This document shows positions 8,151 to 16,092 of a stretch of DNA of 42,624 bases, piece by piece (position 1 is the stretch's first letter; each line of letters opens with the position of its first letter). Below the pieces are notes generated by a model. It made no database searches, was not told where the DNA came from, and was given only the letters and a program-made list of their open reading frames with translations. This DNA is from Methanobacteriota archaeon. GTDB lineage: Archaea; Thermoplasmatota; Poseidoniia; MGIII; CG-Epi1. The translations under genes were made by a program, and so were the position numbers. The DNA lies in the NCBI GenBank assembly GCA_002731655.1, contig PCCI01000013.1, positions 8,525-51,148 on the forward strand. The letters are read 5' to 3'.

Positions 8151-9068
8151 CTACTGCGCCTCGAGCCAGCGCTCGGCGTCTATCGCCGCCATGCAGCCCA
8201 TTCCGGCCGCAGTCACCGCCTGCCGGTAGCGCGTGTCGACGACGTCGCCCGCCGCGAATACGCCCTTCACGGAAGTCATCGAGTGCTGCTTCCAGAGCAG
8301 GTAGCCCGAAGCGTCGGTCTCAAGCTGCCTGTCCAGGAAGCTGGTAATCGGCTTGTGGCCGATGGCGATGAACGCCCCTTCGCAGGTGAAATCCTCCTCG
8401 CTGTCGTCAGCGGTCGAGCGCAGTCGCGCGCCGCGGAAGTCGCCCTCCGCGCCGAGCCAGCCGGTGACCGTGTGGTTCAGCTTCCAGGCGATACGCGGAT
8501 TGTCGCGGGCGCGTAGCCCCATAATCTGCGACGCGCGTAGCCCCTCACGGCGGTGGACAATCGTCACCTTGGGGCAGAAACGGGTCAGGAAAGTCGCCTC
8601 CTCCATAGCCGAGTCGCCGCCACCGACAACCATGACTTCCTTGTCGCGAAAGAAGGCGCCGTCGCAGGTGGCGCAGGTCGAAATCCCGCGCCCCTTGTGC
8701 ACTTCCTCGTTCTCGACACCGAGCCAGATGGCCTCGGCGCCAGTGGCGATAATCAGCGCCTCCGCCTGCCAGGACTTATCGCCGCTGGTGACCCCGAACG
8801 GTCGGTGCGAGAGGTCGACGGAGTCGACGTTGCGGTCGAGGATGCGGGTGCCGAACCGCTCCGCCTGCGCGCGCAGCTGCATCATCATCTCCGGTCCCTG
8901 AATGCCTTCGGGGTAGCCGGGGTAATTCTCGACGTCGCTGGTGAGCATCAGCTGCCCGCCGCTGGCGTAACCGGCGAAAAGCAGCGGCTCGAGCATCGCC
9001 CGCGACGCGTAGAGCCCGGCGGTGTAGCCGGCCGGCCCGGACCCGATGATTATCAGCTTCTCAACCAT
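8151..9068 (-). CDS. trxB: Thioredoxin reductase
   Basis: A 305-residue cytoplasmic FAD/NADPH enzyme that reduces thioredoxin-like proteins. The FAD-binding motif GSGPAGYTAGLYASRA is at residues 9-24. The redox-active CATC is at 132-135, within the STCATCDGAFF signature. The NADPH-binding VVGGGDSAMEEA follows just after it, and the second FAD motif GVFAAGDVVD lies near the C-terminus. Length and motifs match the low-molecular-weight TrxR family. The gene stands between the pilus operon promoter and trmI, with a weak TATA-like CCTTAACC at about 9092-9099 upstream. No thioredoxin gene is seen in the window. Confidence 0.96.
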   Translation of the reverse strand: MVEKLIIIGSGPAGYTAGLYASRAMLEPLLFAGYASGGQLMLTSDVENYPGYPEGIQGPEMMMQLRAQAERFGTRILDRNVDSVDLSHRPFGVTSGDKSWQAEALIIATGAEAIWLGVENEEVHKGRGISTCATCDGAFFRDKEVMVVGGGDSAMEEATFLTRFCPKVTIVHRREGLRASQIMGLRARDNPRIAWKLNHTVTGWLGAEGDFRGARLRSTADDSEEDFTCEGAFIAIGHKPITSFLDRQLETDASGYLLWKQHSMTSVKGVFAAGDVVDTRYRQAVTAAGMGCMAAIDAERWLEAQ

Positions 9069-9100
9069 TGCTGCGCCAGTCGGGCCGGTGGGTTAAGGTT

Positions 9101-9841
9101 TCACCCGAAATGGCGCGCGCTGACGATGAAACCGGTGTGCCCCAGCATGCGGTGTTGCGGTCGCAATGATTGCGGTTTCGGCTCCCAGTCGCGCTGCAGG
9201 TTTTCCAGAACGCGCAGCTCGCCCCACCCTTCGAGCGTCCTCAGAAGCTGCGCCACCTGCGGGGTCGTCGGGAGGTATGCCACCAGCCGCCCGCCGGGCG
9301 CGAGCGACGCGGCGGCCCAGCCGACCAGCTCCCACGGTTGCGGCAGGTCCAGCGCAACAGCGTGGCATTCGCGGGGATCAGTTTCGGGCGTCAGCGATTC
9401 CGGGATTACCTCGATCAGCGCCGCGTGCGGGCTGCGTTGCAAGTTGCGCTCGAGCACCTGTCGATGCGCCGGCCGCGGCTCGAAGCTCGCGACTCGCCCG
9501 TCGGGGGCGACCGCACGCGCCAGCGCCAGCGTCAGCCCGCCCGAGCCGCCACCCGCCTCGACCACGCTGTCACCCGGCTCCAAGGCAAGCGCCCACGTTA
9601 TCCACGCCAGGTCGCGCGGCAGGATTACCTGCGGGCCGCGCGACAGATTCGCCTCGAGGTCGGGCAGCGTCGGCTCGAACAGCCGCGCCGGGGTGCCGAC
9701 TAGGTCGAACTCCTCACCGAGGGGGGCGGCGCGCAGCACCGCCGAGTGGAAACTGCCCAGTCCGGGCAACTCCTGTTTCTCGGCATTGAGGTTTACAAGG
9801 TGCGTTTTTCCCTGCGCCAGCAGCAGCCGCCAGTTCGCCAT
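9101..9841 (-). CDS. trmI: tRNA (adenine-N1)-methyltransferase, TrmI family
   Basis: A 246-residue AdoMet-dependent enzyme that makes m1A in the T-loop of tRNA (positions 57/58 in archaea). It has the TrmI order: a small N-terminal beta domain (1-75), the GPQVILPRDLAWI motif that precedes the catalytic fold, and the SAM-binding VVEAGGGSGGLTLALAR. An acidic DLPQPWE follows the sheet strand, where TrmI has its D-x-P-x-P active-site motif. The C-terminal part closes the Rossmann fold. It lies 21 bases after the RecJ-like gene, on the same strand. Family assignment is good; the exact target adenine is inference. Confidence 0.88.
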   Translation of the reverse strand: MANWRLLLAQGKTHLVNLNAEKQELPGLGSFHSAVLRAAPLGEEFDLVGTPARLFEPTLPDLEANLSRGPQVILPRDLAWITWALALEPGDSVVEAGGGSGGLTLALARAVAPDGRVASFEPRPAHRQVLERNLQRSPHAALIEVIPESLTPETDPRECHAVALDLPQPWELVGWAAASLAPGGRLVAYLPTTPQVAQLLRTLEGWGELRVLENLQRDWEPKPQSLRPQHRMLGHTGFIVSARHFG

Positions 9842-9862
9842 GCGGGGTCAGCTGCCGCGGTA

Positions 9863-11206
9863 TTAGAGCCCTAGCTGCGCGGCGACCTGCTCGTCGGCTG
9901 CGGCGAGGAATTGCTCTTCTGCGTCGAGGGGGACAGTCGCGCCCGCCGCGATGGCGTGGCCGCCGCCGATGCCACCGCACTTGCCGGCGGACTGCGACAT
10001 GACCTCAGCCAGGTTGAGCCCGCGTTCGATGAGCTCGGGCGTCGCGCGCGAAGAGACAATCAGCTCGCCGTCGCGTGGCGAAAGGCCGATGGCGGGCAGC
10101 GAGCGGTCGAGGAAGTAGCCCAGCGCCAGCCCGCAAATCGTGCCTTTCAGCGCCGGCTCGCTGGTGCTAAAGTGCTGGATGGCGTTGCGCCGCTCGAACT
10201 TCGCCGCGCTGAGCAGCGCGAGCAGTTGCTTGCGCTGAGCCAGCTCATGCGCCCCCGCACGGCTACGCGCCGCCGTCGAGCCGAGCAGCAGCGCAATCCC
10301 GGTCGAGGTGTCATCCTGCCGGCCGCTGGCATCGACCAGCGACGCCAGCTCAGAGACGGTGCAGCCCCATCCCGGCAACTGATAGCTGGGCGCGAAAAGC
10401 TGCTTGCACTGCTCGCTCCCGGCGCCCTGCTCGAGCAGCTTCAGCGCCAGCCAGTCTGCCAGCCGCGCCGCCTCCTCGCCCGCAAGGCCATCCGACGCCG
10501 CGGTGGGGTCGAGGCCGATTTCGCGCAGCGCCTCTTCCGCCGCAGTGGGCTGCCCGGAGACGCCGACAAGGTACGGCTCGAGCGACCCCTCCAGCGCCTC
10601 GGCCAGGCTCGCGCCGTGGAGCGGAAGTTGCTGCTTTTCTTTTAAATAATTATCTTCAGTAGCCATATTGGCGATTTCGAGGTTCCAACCCTTCCATCCA
10701 CCGGTCATCTGGCGGTCGCCGCAGGCTCCCGCCAGCGCGATGGGGGCAAGGTCACGGTTCGCCTCGTCCAGCGTTAGCGCCAGCGCGAAGGCGACACTCG
10801 CGGCGGACGCCTCGCGATTGCCGTCAACCCCTGCCTTGTGGGCATTCAGCTCTAGGACGTTGCCGGGAACCTCACCCTGCGGCAGGTGGTGGTCAACCAC
10901 CAGCGCGGGCGCCTCGAGCTGCGCCAGCAGGTCCATGTAGCCCGACCCGAGGTCGGTGAAGAGCACCAGCGCGGGCGCCTCGCGGTTCAGCCGCTCGATG
11001 ACACCGGGCGCCAGCGAGAGGACATTGCTGAGGTGGAAACGCTTCCCGAGCCGCAGCAGCGTCTGAACCAAGATAGCCGACGAAGTCAGCCCGTCGCAGT
11101 CGTAATGGCCGATGATGCGCACCGGCTGCTCGATTTCCCGCAGGCGATCTGCCAATGGTTGTGCCGCTTCCGCCAGCGGCTGCGGCATCGCCGCGGCGGG
11201 GTTCAC
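9863..11206 (-). CDS. DHH-family single-strand nuclease, archaeal RecJ-like
   Basis: A 447-residue member of the DHH/DHHA1 phosphoesterase family. The first motif is GHYDCDGLTSS, the equivalent of the DHDADG metal site. The DHH motif is VVDHHLP, and a downstream Asp is in FTDLGSG. The DHHA1 substrate domain carries the GGGHAIAAGA motif near the end. Archaeal RecJ-like proteins act in replication and repair, some as the GINS-associated nuclease. Linkage to the S15 gene is a common archaeal arrangement and supports this. The GTG start overlaps the S15 stop (GTGA), so the two are coupled. Which archaeal RecJ subgroup it belongs to cannot be decided by eye. Confidence 0.85.
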   Translation of the reverse strand: MNPAAAMPQPLAEAAQPLADRLREIEQPVRIIGHYDCDGLTSSAILVQTLLRLGKRFHLSNVLSLAPGVIERLNREAPALVLFTDLGSGYMDLLAQLEAPALVVDHHLPQGEVPGNVLELNAHKAGVDGNREASAASVAFALALTLDEANRDLAPIALAGACGDRQMTGGWKGWNLEIANMATEDNYLKEKQQLPLHGASLAEALEGSLEPYLVGVSGQPTAAEEALREIGLDPTAASDGLAGEEAARLADWLALKLLEQGAGSEQCKQLFAPSYQLPGWGCTVSELASLVDASGRQDDTSTGIALLLGSTAARSRAGAHELAQRKQLLALLSAAKFERRNAIQHFSTSEPALKGTICGLALGYFLDRSLPAIGLSPRDGELIVSSRATPELIERGLNLAEVMSQSAGKCGGIGGGHAIAAGATVPLDAEEQFLAAADEQVAAQLGL

Positions 11207-11655
11207 CCGACCAGCAGCTTGGCGTTGGCGAGCGTGTATTTCCAGTCGTCCGGCAATACGCTGCTGCGCTTGTAGTAGCGCACCAGCCGCAGTATCTTCG
11301 ACTCGGTGAGCTGCAGCGCCCGCCGGTTGTGGACGTCCTTGCGGTTGGACTCCAGATGCTCGCCCAGTCGCACCGCCTTGCGCATCAGGTTCGACAAATC
11401 CTCGGGGAGGTCGGGTGCCAGGCCGGCGTCGCGCACCATAGCCGCGACTGCCTTGCCGGTTGCCAGCTTGACGCTCGGGATGCCGTGCGAATCGCGCAGC
11501 TGGAGACCAATTTCGGCCGTCGAAAATCCCTCTTTCGAGAGCTTGCCCACCATCTCCTCGACCTCTTTCGGTTCGGGAGCCCAGGCAGGGTGCTCGCTGC
11601 GGGGCAGCGCGCTGGAGCCGGAACGGCCTTTCCGTCGAGCGTAGATTCGTGCCAT
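11203..11655 (-). CDS. rpsO: Small ribosomal subunit protein uS15
   Basis: A 150-residue archaeal-type S15 with the typical N-terminal extension MARIYARRKGRSGSS. The helical body includes the DSHGIPSVKLATGK segment and the C-terminal RRALQLTESKILRLVRYYK rRNA-binding helix. It binds 16S rRNA at the central domain. The open frame extends further upstream, but the ATG at 11655 gives exactly the family's start and length. A TATA-like CTTTTAATAG (11684-11693) lies about 30 bases before it. The gene overlaps the RecJ-like gene by four bases. This identification is firm. Confidence 0.96.
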   Translation of the reverse strand: MARIYARRKGRSGSSALPRSEHPAWAPEPKEVEEMVGKLSKEGFSTAEIGLQLRDSHGIPSVKLATGKAVAAMVRDAGLAPDLPEDLSNLMRKAVRLGEHLESNRKDVHNRRALQLTESKILRLVRYYKRSSVLPDDWKYTLANAKLLVG

Positions 11656-11683
11656 AGCTGGAATGTGGGCGGCAGTTAACCCT

Positions 11684-11693
11684 CTATTAAAAG
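11684..11693 (-). promoter_or_regulatory. TATA-like box upstream of the S15 gene
   Basis: CTTTTAATAG on the minus strand lies 29-38 bases before the S15 ATG. A strong AT stretch in GC-rich surroundings, it sits between the stop of the membrane protein gene (11696) and S15, and so probably starts the S15-RecJ-TrmI transcript. Confidence 0.5.
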
Positions 11694-11695
11694 AC

Positions 11696-13291
11696 TCACA
11701 CCGCGTAGCCGTAACTCCAGTAGAAAGCGAGCTCGTCGTCAGCGTAGACACGATAGCAGAACCAGTCAATCCAGCGGTAATGGGTGCTGATGATGATGGA
11801 TTCGGGAATGCTGGCGCTGCCGGTCGCCTCCGGGAAGGCGAGGTTCACCAGCGAGAGGCTACGGTCAGCCGAGATGTTCTCGTTGAACTCGTTCCGGTTT
11901 TCCCACGTCCAGAGATTGTCGTTCTGCTCCGTAAAGAGCACGCGCCAGCCAAGGTATTCCAGCTCCATCGCGGCCGGGTCGATGACGCCCTGCGCCAGCC
12001 CATCGGCGTCGCGCGTCGCGATTAGCCCGGAGTAGGCATCGACCCGTCGGGTGCGCTTGATGTCGTTCGCCTCGAAAAATTCGCCATCGGCGTGCGCGCT
12101 GCCCCAGAATGCGGCGGCGATGGTCGGCTCGCGCACGTGGTAGCTGTAGCTAGTCTCCGGCCGCTCCATGTGGTCGATGCGTCCGCGCAGGTCGACCGCG
12201 CCCGAGACTCCCGACAGCACGAATAGCGCCGCCACCAGCGCCGCCCGGCCACGACGGGATGGCAGCTCACGCAGCAGCATCTCGGCGCCCGGTCCGACCA
12301 GTAGCAACATCCCGAGCAGCAGCAGGTAGACGAGGTAAATCCGGTCGAGGATAACGTAGGCGCCGAGCGCCAGCCACGTCAGCGCTAGCCATGTCGCCAG
12401 CGTCGGGCGCCCCTGCTGGAGCGTGCCGCCCACGCCGAGCAGTGCCAACAGCAGCAATGGCCCACCGAGTAGTCCATAATGCACCGCGAGGTTGGCGAAC
12501 CGCACCGGCAGCGTTTCGCCCTCGAAAAGGTAGACGCTGAACAGCCCCTCAGACGGGGCGTAGAGCGTGCCGCCGAGGTAGGTGAGGTAAGCGAGGTAGA
12601 GGCCAAGCCCGGTGCAGAAGGCGACCCCCTGACGCGCTGCGCGCTCGCGGTCGAGCGCGCCCGCCTGCCAGCGGCTGAGCGCCGCCGCCAGCGCGAACGC
12701 CAGCAGGAAGCCCGGCAGCAGCAGCCCCATACGGTGGACCGCCGGCAGCGCCAGCCCCAGCGCCAGCCCCAGCGCGATGAGCCGTGCCGGATGGCGGCCG
12801 TAGCGACGATGCTGGCTGCGCAGCAGCGCCCAGAGGAAGAGCGGCAGCAGCACCACCATCAGGTAGCGCAGCGAAAGCCGCCAGAGCGCGAAAGTGATGA
12901 AGCGCGGCGCGACCGCAAACGAGAGCGCCGCCAGCCAGCGCGCTGCGGGCGAGACACCCAGCTCGCCCGCCAGCAGCCACATCCCGGCGACGCCGAGCAG
13001 CGAAATCGCGAGCGAGAGCAGCAGCGCCGACCCCTCGAAGCCGAGCCCCGTGGTTTCCTCGAAGGCGCCGGTCAGCGCCAGGTGACCAGCCGGCGAGGTG
13101 CCGGGGTAGAGGCCGAAATAGGCGGCCGGGTGGAGCAGCCATTCCATCGCACCCGCATCGCGCAGCGACGCAACCTGGACGAAATACTCGAAACTGTCGC
13201 TGCCGGTCGGGCGAGGCGTCAGGGGCCAGCGTAGCAGCAGTGTCACCGCCACGAGGAGTGCGCCCGCAACCCGGGGGAGAGGCCGGCCCAT
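11696..13291 (-). CDS. Polytopic membrane protein, GT-C glycosyltransferase-like
   Basis: A 531-residue protein with about ten to twelve membrane helices in the first 380 residues and a soluble C-terminal domain of about 150 residues. After the first helix comes TGSDSFEYFVQVASLRDAG, an acidic loop where GT-C sugar transferases keep their catalytic Asp/Glu. The overall plan, multi-helix plus external domain, is that of GT-C enzymes using lipid-linked sugars, or of related uncharacterised families. The start at 13291 (MGRPLPRVAGA) is preferred over an upstream one, because a TATA-like CGCTTTTAGC (13311-13320) lies 20-29 bases before it. The gene stands alone. The glycosyltransferase idea is inference. 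Confidence 0.6.
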   Translation of the reverse strand: MGRPLPRVAGALLVAVTLLLRWPLTPRPTGSDSFEYFVQVASLRDAGAMEWLLHPAAYFGLYPGTSPAGHLALTGAFEETTGLGFEGSALLLSLAISLLGVAGMWLLAGELGVSPAARWLAALSFAVAPRFITFALWRLSLRYLMVVLLPLFLWALLRSQHRRYGRHPARLIALGLALGLALPAVHRMGLLLPGFLLAFALAAALSRWQAGALDRERAARQGVAFCTGLGLYLAYLTYLGGTLYAPSEGLFSVYLFEGETLPVRFANLAVHYGLLGGPLLLLALLGVGGTLQQGRPTLATWLALTWLALGAYVILDRIYLVYLLLLGMLLLVGPGAEMLLRELPSRRGRAALVAALFVLSGVSGAVDLRGRIDHMERPETSYSYHVREPTIAAAFWGSAHADGEFFEANDIKRTRRVDAYSGLIATRDADGLAQGVIDPAAMELEYLGWRVLFTEQNDNLWTWENRNEFNENISADRSLSLVNLAFPEATGSASIPESIIISTHYRWIDWFCYRVYADDELAFYWSYGYAV

Positions 13292-13375
13292 GGCGGTGCA
13301 GCCAGCGCGTGCTAAAAGCGGCTGCTGCGCCACGCAACCTTTCAGTCACCAGCGCTGCAACGCTTCTCAATATCA

Positions 13376-13418
13376 TTATATAGGGTAAGCCATCCTCGCA
13401 GGCGACCTGACCGGAGGT
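13376..13418 (+). promoter_or_regulatory. Promoter and Shine-Dalgarno of the cytochrome b / Hdr operon
   Basis: TTATATAG (13376-13383) is a strong TATA-like box. A 5' leader follows with a canonical GGAGGT Shine-Dalgarno (13413-13418), four bases before the GTG at 13423. A leadered, SD-driven start is unusual in this window, where most single genes look leaderless. No other clear promoter is seen before 19517. Confidence 0.65.
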
Positions 13419-13422
13419 TACG

Positions 13423-14118
13423 GTGGCTCTTCGAAAAAGACGTAATTTCGGACTGATTTTCGCATTGCTTTCAGCCGCACTCCTGACGGGCGGAAGCGTG
13501 GTCGGGTATTCCGGAGGCGGCGACACCGGCGGCGATGACTGGGCTGCCGGCGTGATGGTGGAGGGCTGCAGCTGCCACAACCTCGAGCAGAGCGAAACCG
13601 GGATGTGGGCGCTCGAGGGCTTCCCGGCGCGCTACGGGCCCGGAACAGTCTACAACCTAACGCTCACGATTGCCGATTCCAGCGTCACCGACGCTGCCGA
13701 CCCGGCGGCGGCGGGCGGCTTCCTGCTGCGCGTCACCAACGGCAGCTTCGCCAGCGGCGATGGTTTCTGGACCGGCGATAGCGGCCGCCTGCTCTCGCAC
13801 AACGCCGACTCGGACGACCGGCGCAACTGGACTGTGACGTGGACCGCACCCGACGAAGGGACGGGCGACGCGGTGCTGACCGTCTACTTCAACGTCGTCA
13901 ACGGCGAGAACGGCAACGACGCCGGCGACGGCTGGACCCGGCTCGTGGCGGTCTCGCTCGGGACCCCACAGGCGCTGGAGGACGAGAAGGGCATCCACGA
14001 GCTGGGAGTCAGCCTGAAACAGTACTGGATTGGCCTGATTGGCATCGCCGTGACGCTGGTCTTCGTGCTGCTGGCGTACATCGTACTACGAGGGGGGAGT
14101 GCCAATTACCGAGGTTAA
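13423..14118 (+). CDS. Membrane-anchored CxCH protein, choice-of-anchor V/Reeler-like
   Basis: A 231-residue protein with a basic N-terminus and a signal/anchor helix (about 9-28). A secreted domain follows, then a C-terminal membrane helix (about 201-226). Just after export there is a GCSCHN motif (Cys49, Cys51, His52). The domain that follows, with RYGPGTVYNLTLTI and a GGFLLRVTNGSF strand, resembles the Reeler or choice-of-anchor V family, where a CxxCH or CxCH sits at the same place. A heme or metal could be held here, but a CxCH is not the canonical CxxCH. It opens the eight-gene Rieske/cytochrome b operon from a strong promoter. An electron-carrying or assembly role is inference. Confidence 0.6.
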   Translation: MALRKRRNFGLIFALLSAALLTGGSVVGYSGGGDTGGDDWAAGVMVEGCSCHNLEQSETGMWALEGFPARYGPGTVYNLTLTIADSSVTDAADPAAAGGFLLRVTNGSFASGDGFWTGDSGRLLSHNADSDDRRNWTVTWTAPDEGTGDAVLTVYFNVVNGENGNDAGDGWTRLVAVSLGTPQALEDEKGIHELGVSLKQYWIGLIGIAVTLVFVLLAYIVLRGGSANYRG

Positions 14119-14470
14119 CGAAATCCTCGAGCAGGTCGCCAGCGGCGAGCTGACGCAGGCGGACGCGCAGAAGCTGCTCGGCACCCGCGGTGACGAGCAG
14201 CTCGGTGCAATCCGGCACGAGACGCCGGCGCCGGAACAGCTCTCGATTTTCGCGATTATCATGCTGCTGATGGTGGTGCAGCTGCTCTACGACGCACTCT
14301 TCATCTTCGGGCTGATTGAGGGATGGGACCAGACTTTCCTATCATTCATCATCGGTATGGCGATGCTGACGTTCGGGCTGATGCTCGACCTCTACCGCCG
14401 CAGCTTCCTGCCCGACGTACTCGAAACCAAGCGCCGTCGCGACAAGGTCGTACCGCGGCTGGAGCGATAG
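14099..14470 (+). CDS. Small two-helix membrane protein in the cytochrome b operon
   Basis: A 123-residue protein of no recognised family. The first 35 residues look like a short helical domain with a SHOCT-like or UBA-like pattern (ILEQVASGELTQADAQKLLG). Two hydrophobic helices follow at about 47-71 and 79-96, and the tail is basic. It starts from GTG at 14099, inside the end of the previous gene, with purine-rich GAGGGGGGA just before it. Its stop is directly followed by the ATG of the Rieske gene. Position suggests an accessory or assembly subunit of the Rieske/cytochrome b complex. The function is not known. Confidence 0.65.
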   Translation: MPITEVNEILEQVASGELTQADAQKLLGTRGDEQLGAIRHETPAPEQLSIFAIIMLLMVVQLLYDALFIFGLIEGWDQTFLSFIIGMAMLTFGLMLDLYRRSFLPDVLETKRRRDKVVPRLER

Positions 14471-15151
14471 ATGCCGGTCACACGGCGCAATTTCCTGAAA
14501 GGCGCCCTCGCGCTTGCCGGGAGCGGCATGGGCGGCGCACTCTCGGTGCCGGCGTTGATGACGCTGCTGCCGCCACCCGTTGTCCGTTGCAACTCGGACG
14601 AGGCGTACGACACTCTGCTCTTCAAGGAACGGGAGCCGGGCACGTGGTACGAACCGCTGGCTGGCAAGGTGGCACGCAAAGAGGACTTTGCGTTGAACCA
14701 GGCGGCGATGGTGACCTGGGCGCCGAAGGAACTGGAGGAGGGGCTGGGAACCTGCGAAATCGTGCTAACGCTAATCAAGCTGCCAGCCGAGGAGGCAATG
14801 ATTGAATGGGGTATCTCCGACGATGGGGGCAACGCGGTAATGATGGCGTACCACACCTACAAGTGCCCGCACCTCTGCTGCAAACCAGTCTTTATGGAAA
14901 AAGAGGAACTCAGCAGCCTCAGCGGCGACACCTACGTGAACATGTTCCTCTGCCCGTGCCACTTGAGCCTCTTCGACCCGCTCTCGATTGTCGAGGCTAC
15001 CGACGAGCTGGGACGCAAGGTAATGGTCGCCGAGCTGGTCGAGGGGCCGGCGCCGTACGGGCTGCCGATTGTGCCAATCATCGAACGCGACGGCGAGCTT
15101 GTAGGGCGAACTGATAAACTGGAGTGGCTGAAATACTGCGGACAGGGATGA
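14471..15151 (+). CDS. Rieske [2Fe-2S] protein with Tat signal
   Basis: A 226-residue Rieske subunit of a bc-type complex. The N-terminus TRRNFLKGALALAG is a twin-arginine signal that probably stays as a membrane anchor. Cluster box 1 is CPHLCC (Cys132, His134, Cys137) and box 2 is CPCHLSLFD (Cys161, Cys163, His164). Ligands are Cys132, His134, Cys161 and His164, with a disulfide between Cys137 and Cys163. The usual CTHLGC and CPCHGS are changed to CPHLCC and CPCHLS; the Ser/Tyr positions that tune the redox potential may differ. It is followed by the cytochrome b gene with ATGA overlap. The family is certain. Confidence 0.93.
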   Translation: MPVTRRNFLKGALALAGSGMGGALSVPALMTLLPPPVVRCNSDEAYDTLLFKEREPGTWYEPLAGKVARKEDFALNQAAMVTWAPKELEEGLGTCEIVLTLIKLPAEEAMIEWGISDDGGNAVMMAYHTYKCPHLCCKPVFMEKEELSSLSGDTYVNMFLCPCHLSLFDPLSIVEATDELGRKVMVAELVEGPAPYGLPIVPIIERDGELVGRTDKLEWLKYCGQG

Positions 15152-16092
15152 GAACGACAATAGCGGCTGCAACCGCCCTCGCGCTGCTCGCGCTGGCCGG
15201 GAGCGCCCGCGCCGAGACGCCGCTGCTGGAGGAGTTCATGCGCGACTACACCTTCCTGCTGATTTTCCTCTCGCTGGTCGGCGCAGTGGTCGGCTTCGCC
15301 TTCCTCTGGGCAACCGGGGCGCTGCCGCAGGTGCTGCTGTCGACCTGGGCCTGGCTCGACGAGCGATTTGCGCTGCGGCGCTACGCCAGCCTAGCGCGGC
15401 GCGAATACTACTCGGTGGTCTTCACGCTGCTGCCGGCGAGTGGACGCACCTTCCCGCAGTCGCACACCGAGCGGTACAACGTCAAGGCGGTCTGGTACTG
15501 GTACCCCTTCTACTGCCTCGGCGGGCTTTCGTTCCTGGCGTTCATCATCCTGACCATTACCGGCATCTATCTCGGTTTCTACTACGTCCCTGACGGCGAT
15601 TTCGTCGAGGGCGCTGACGGCGAGATGACCTCCGGAGCGTACGAGTCTATGGAACTCATCATGACCGAGGTGAGCTTTGGCTACATCATGCGTGCGGTGC
15701 ACCACTGGGCGGCGCACTTCATGGTCGCAGCGGTGTTCCTGCATATGATGCGGGTCTACTTCGTGGGGGCGTATCGCAACCCGCGCGAGCTGAACTGGAT
15801 TCTGGGGTCCATCCTGCTGATGGTGACTATTTTCTTTGGCTATACCGGCTACCTGTTGCCGTGGGACGAACTGGGCTTTGCTGCCGGGTCAATCGGGCTC
15901 GAAATGGCGACCTCGATTCCGGCCATGGGGCCGCTGATGGCGCAAATCGTCTTCGGCGGGACGCAGCTTACCGGCACGACCGTGCTGCGGATGTACTGGC
16001 TGCACGTCTTCGTGCTGCCCGCAGTGGGAATCGCGCTGATGGTGCTGCACATGGCGCTGGTCTGGATACAGGGGGAGGCGGAGCCGCACTGA
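15148..16092 (+). CDS. Cytochrome b, N-terminal (b6-type) subunit
   Basis: A 314-residue diheme cytochrome b subunit, equal to cytochrome b6. I choose the ATG at 15148, which overlaps the Rieske stop and begins a signal-like MRTTIAAATALALLALAG ending SARA-ET. An extra helix (about 35-57) precedes the core. Heme ligands are His185 and His199 in helix B (RAVHHWAAHF, then FLHMMR) and His286 and His301 in helix D. The spacings are 14 and 15. The FYCLGG motif (Cys123) matches the Cys that binds heme c_n/c_i in cytochrome b6. The Qo side has GYLLPWDELGF. The quinone pool, probably menaquinone, is the likely donor. Confidence 0.93.
   Translation: MRTTIAAATALALLALAGSARAETPLLEEFMRDYTFLLIFLSLVGAVVGFAFLWATGALPQVLLSTWAWLDERFALRRYASLARREYYSVVFTLLPASGRTFPQSHTERYNVKAVWYWYPFYCLGGLSFLAFIILTITGIYLGFYYVPDGDFVEGADGEMTSGAYESMELIMTEVSFGYIMRAVHHWAAHFMVAAVFLHMMRVYFVGAYRNPRELNWILGSILLMVTIFFGYTGYLLPWDELGFAAGSIGLEMATSIPAMGPLMAQIVFGGTQLTGTTVLRMYWLHVFVLPAVGIALMVLHMALVWIQGEAEPH

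Noticed and set aside
8553-9866. Long plus-strand frame of 437 codons
   Set aside because: It lies antisense to thioredoxin reductase and TrmI, both of which carry full motifs; its own text is Arg/Gly/Ala-rich with no domain. It is a GC-skew shadow.
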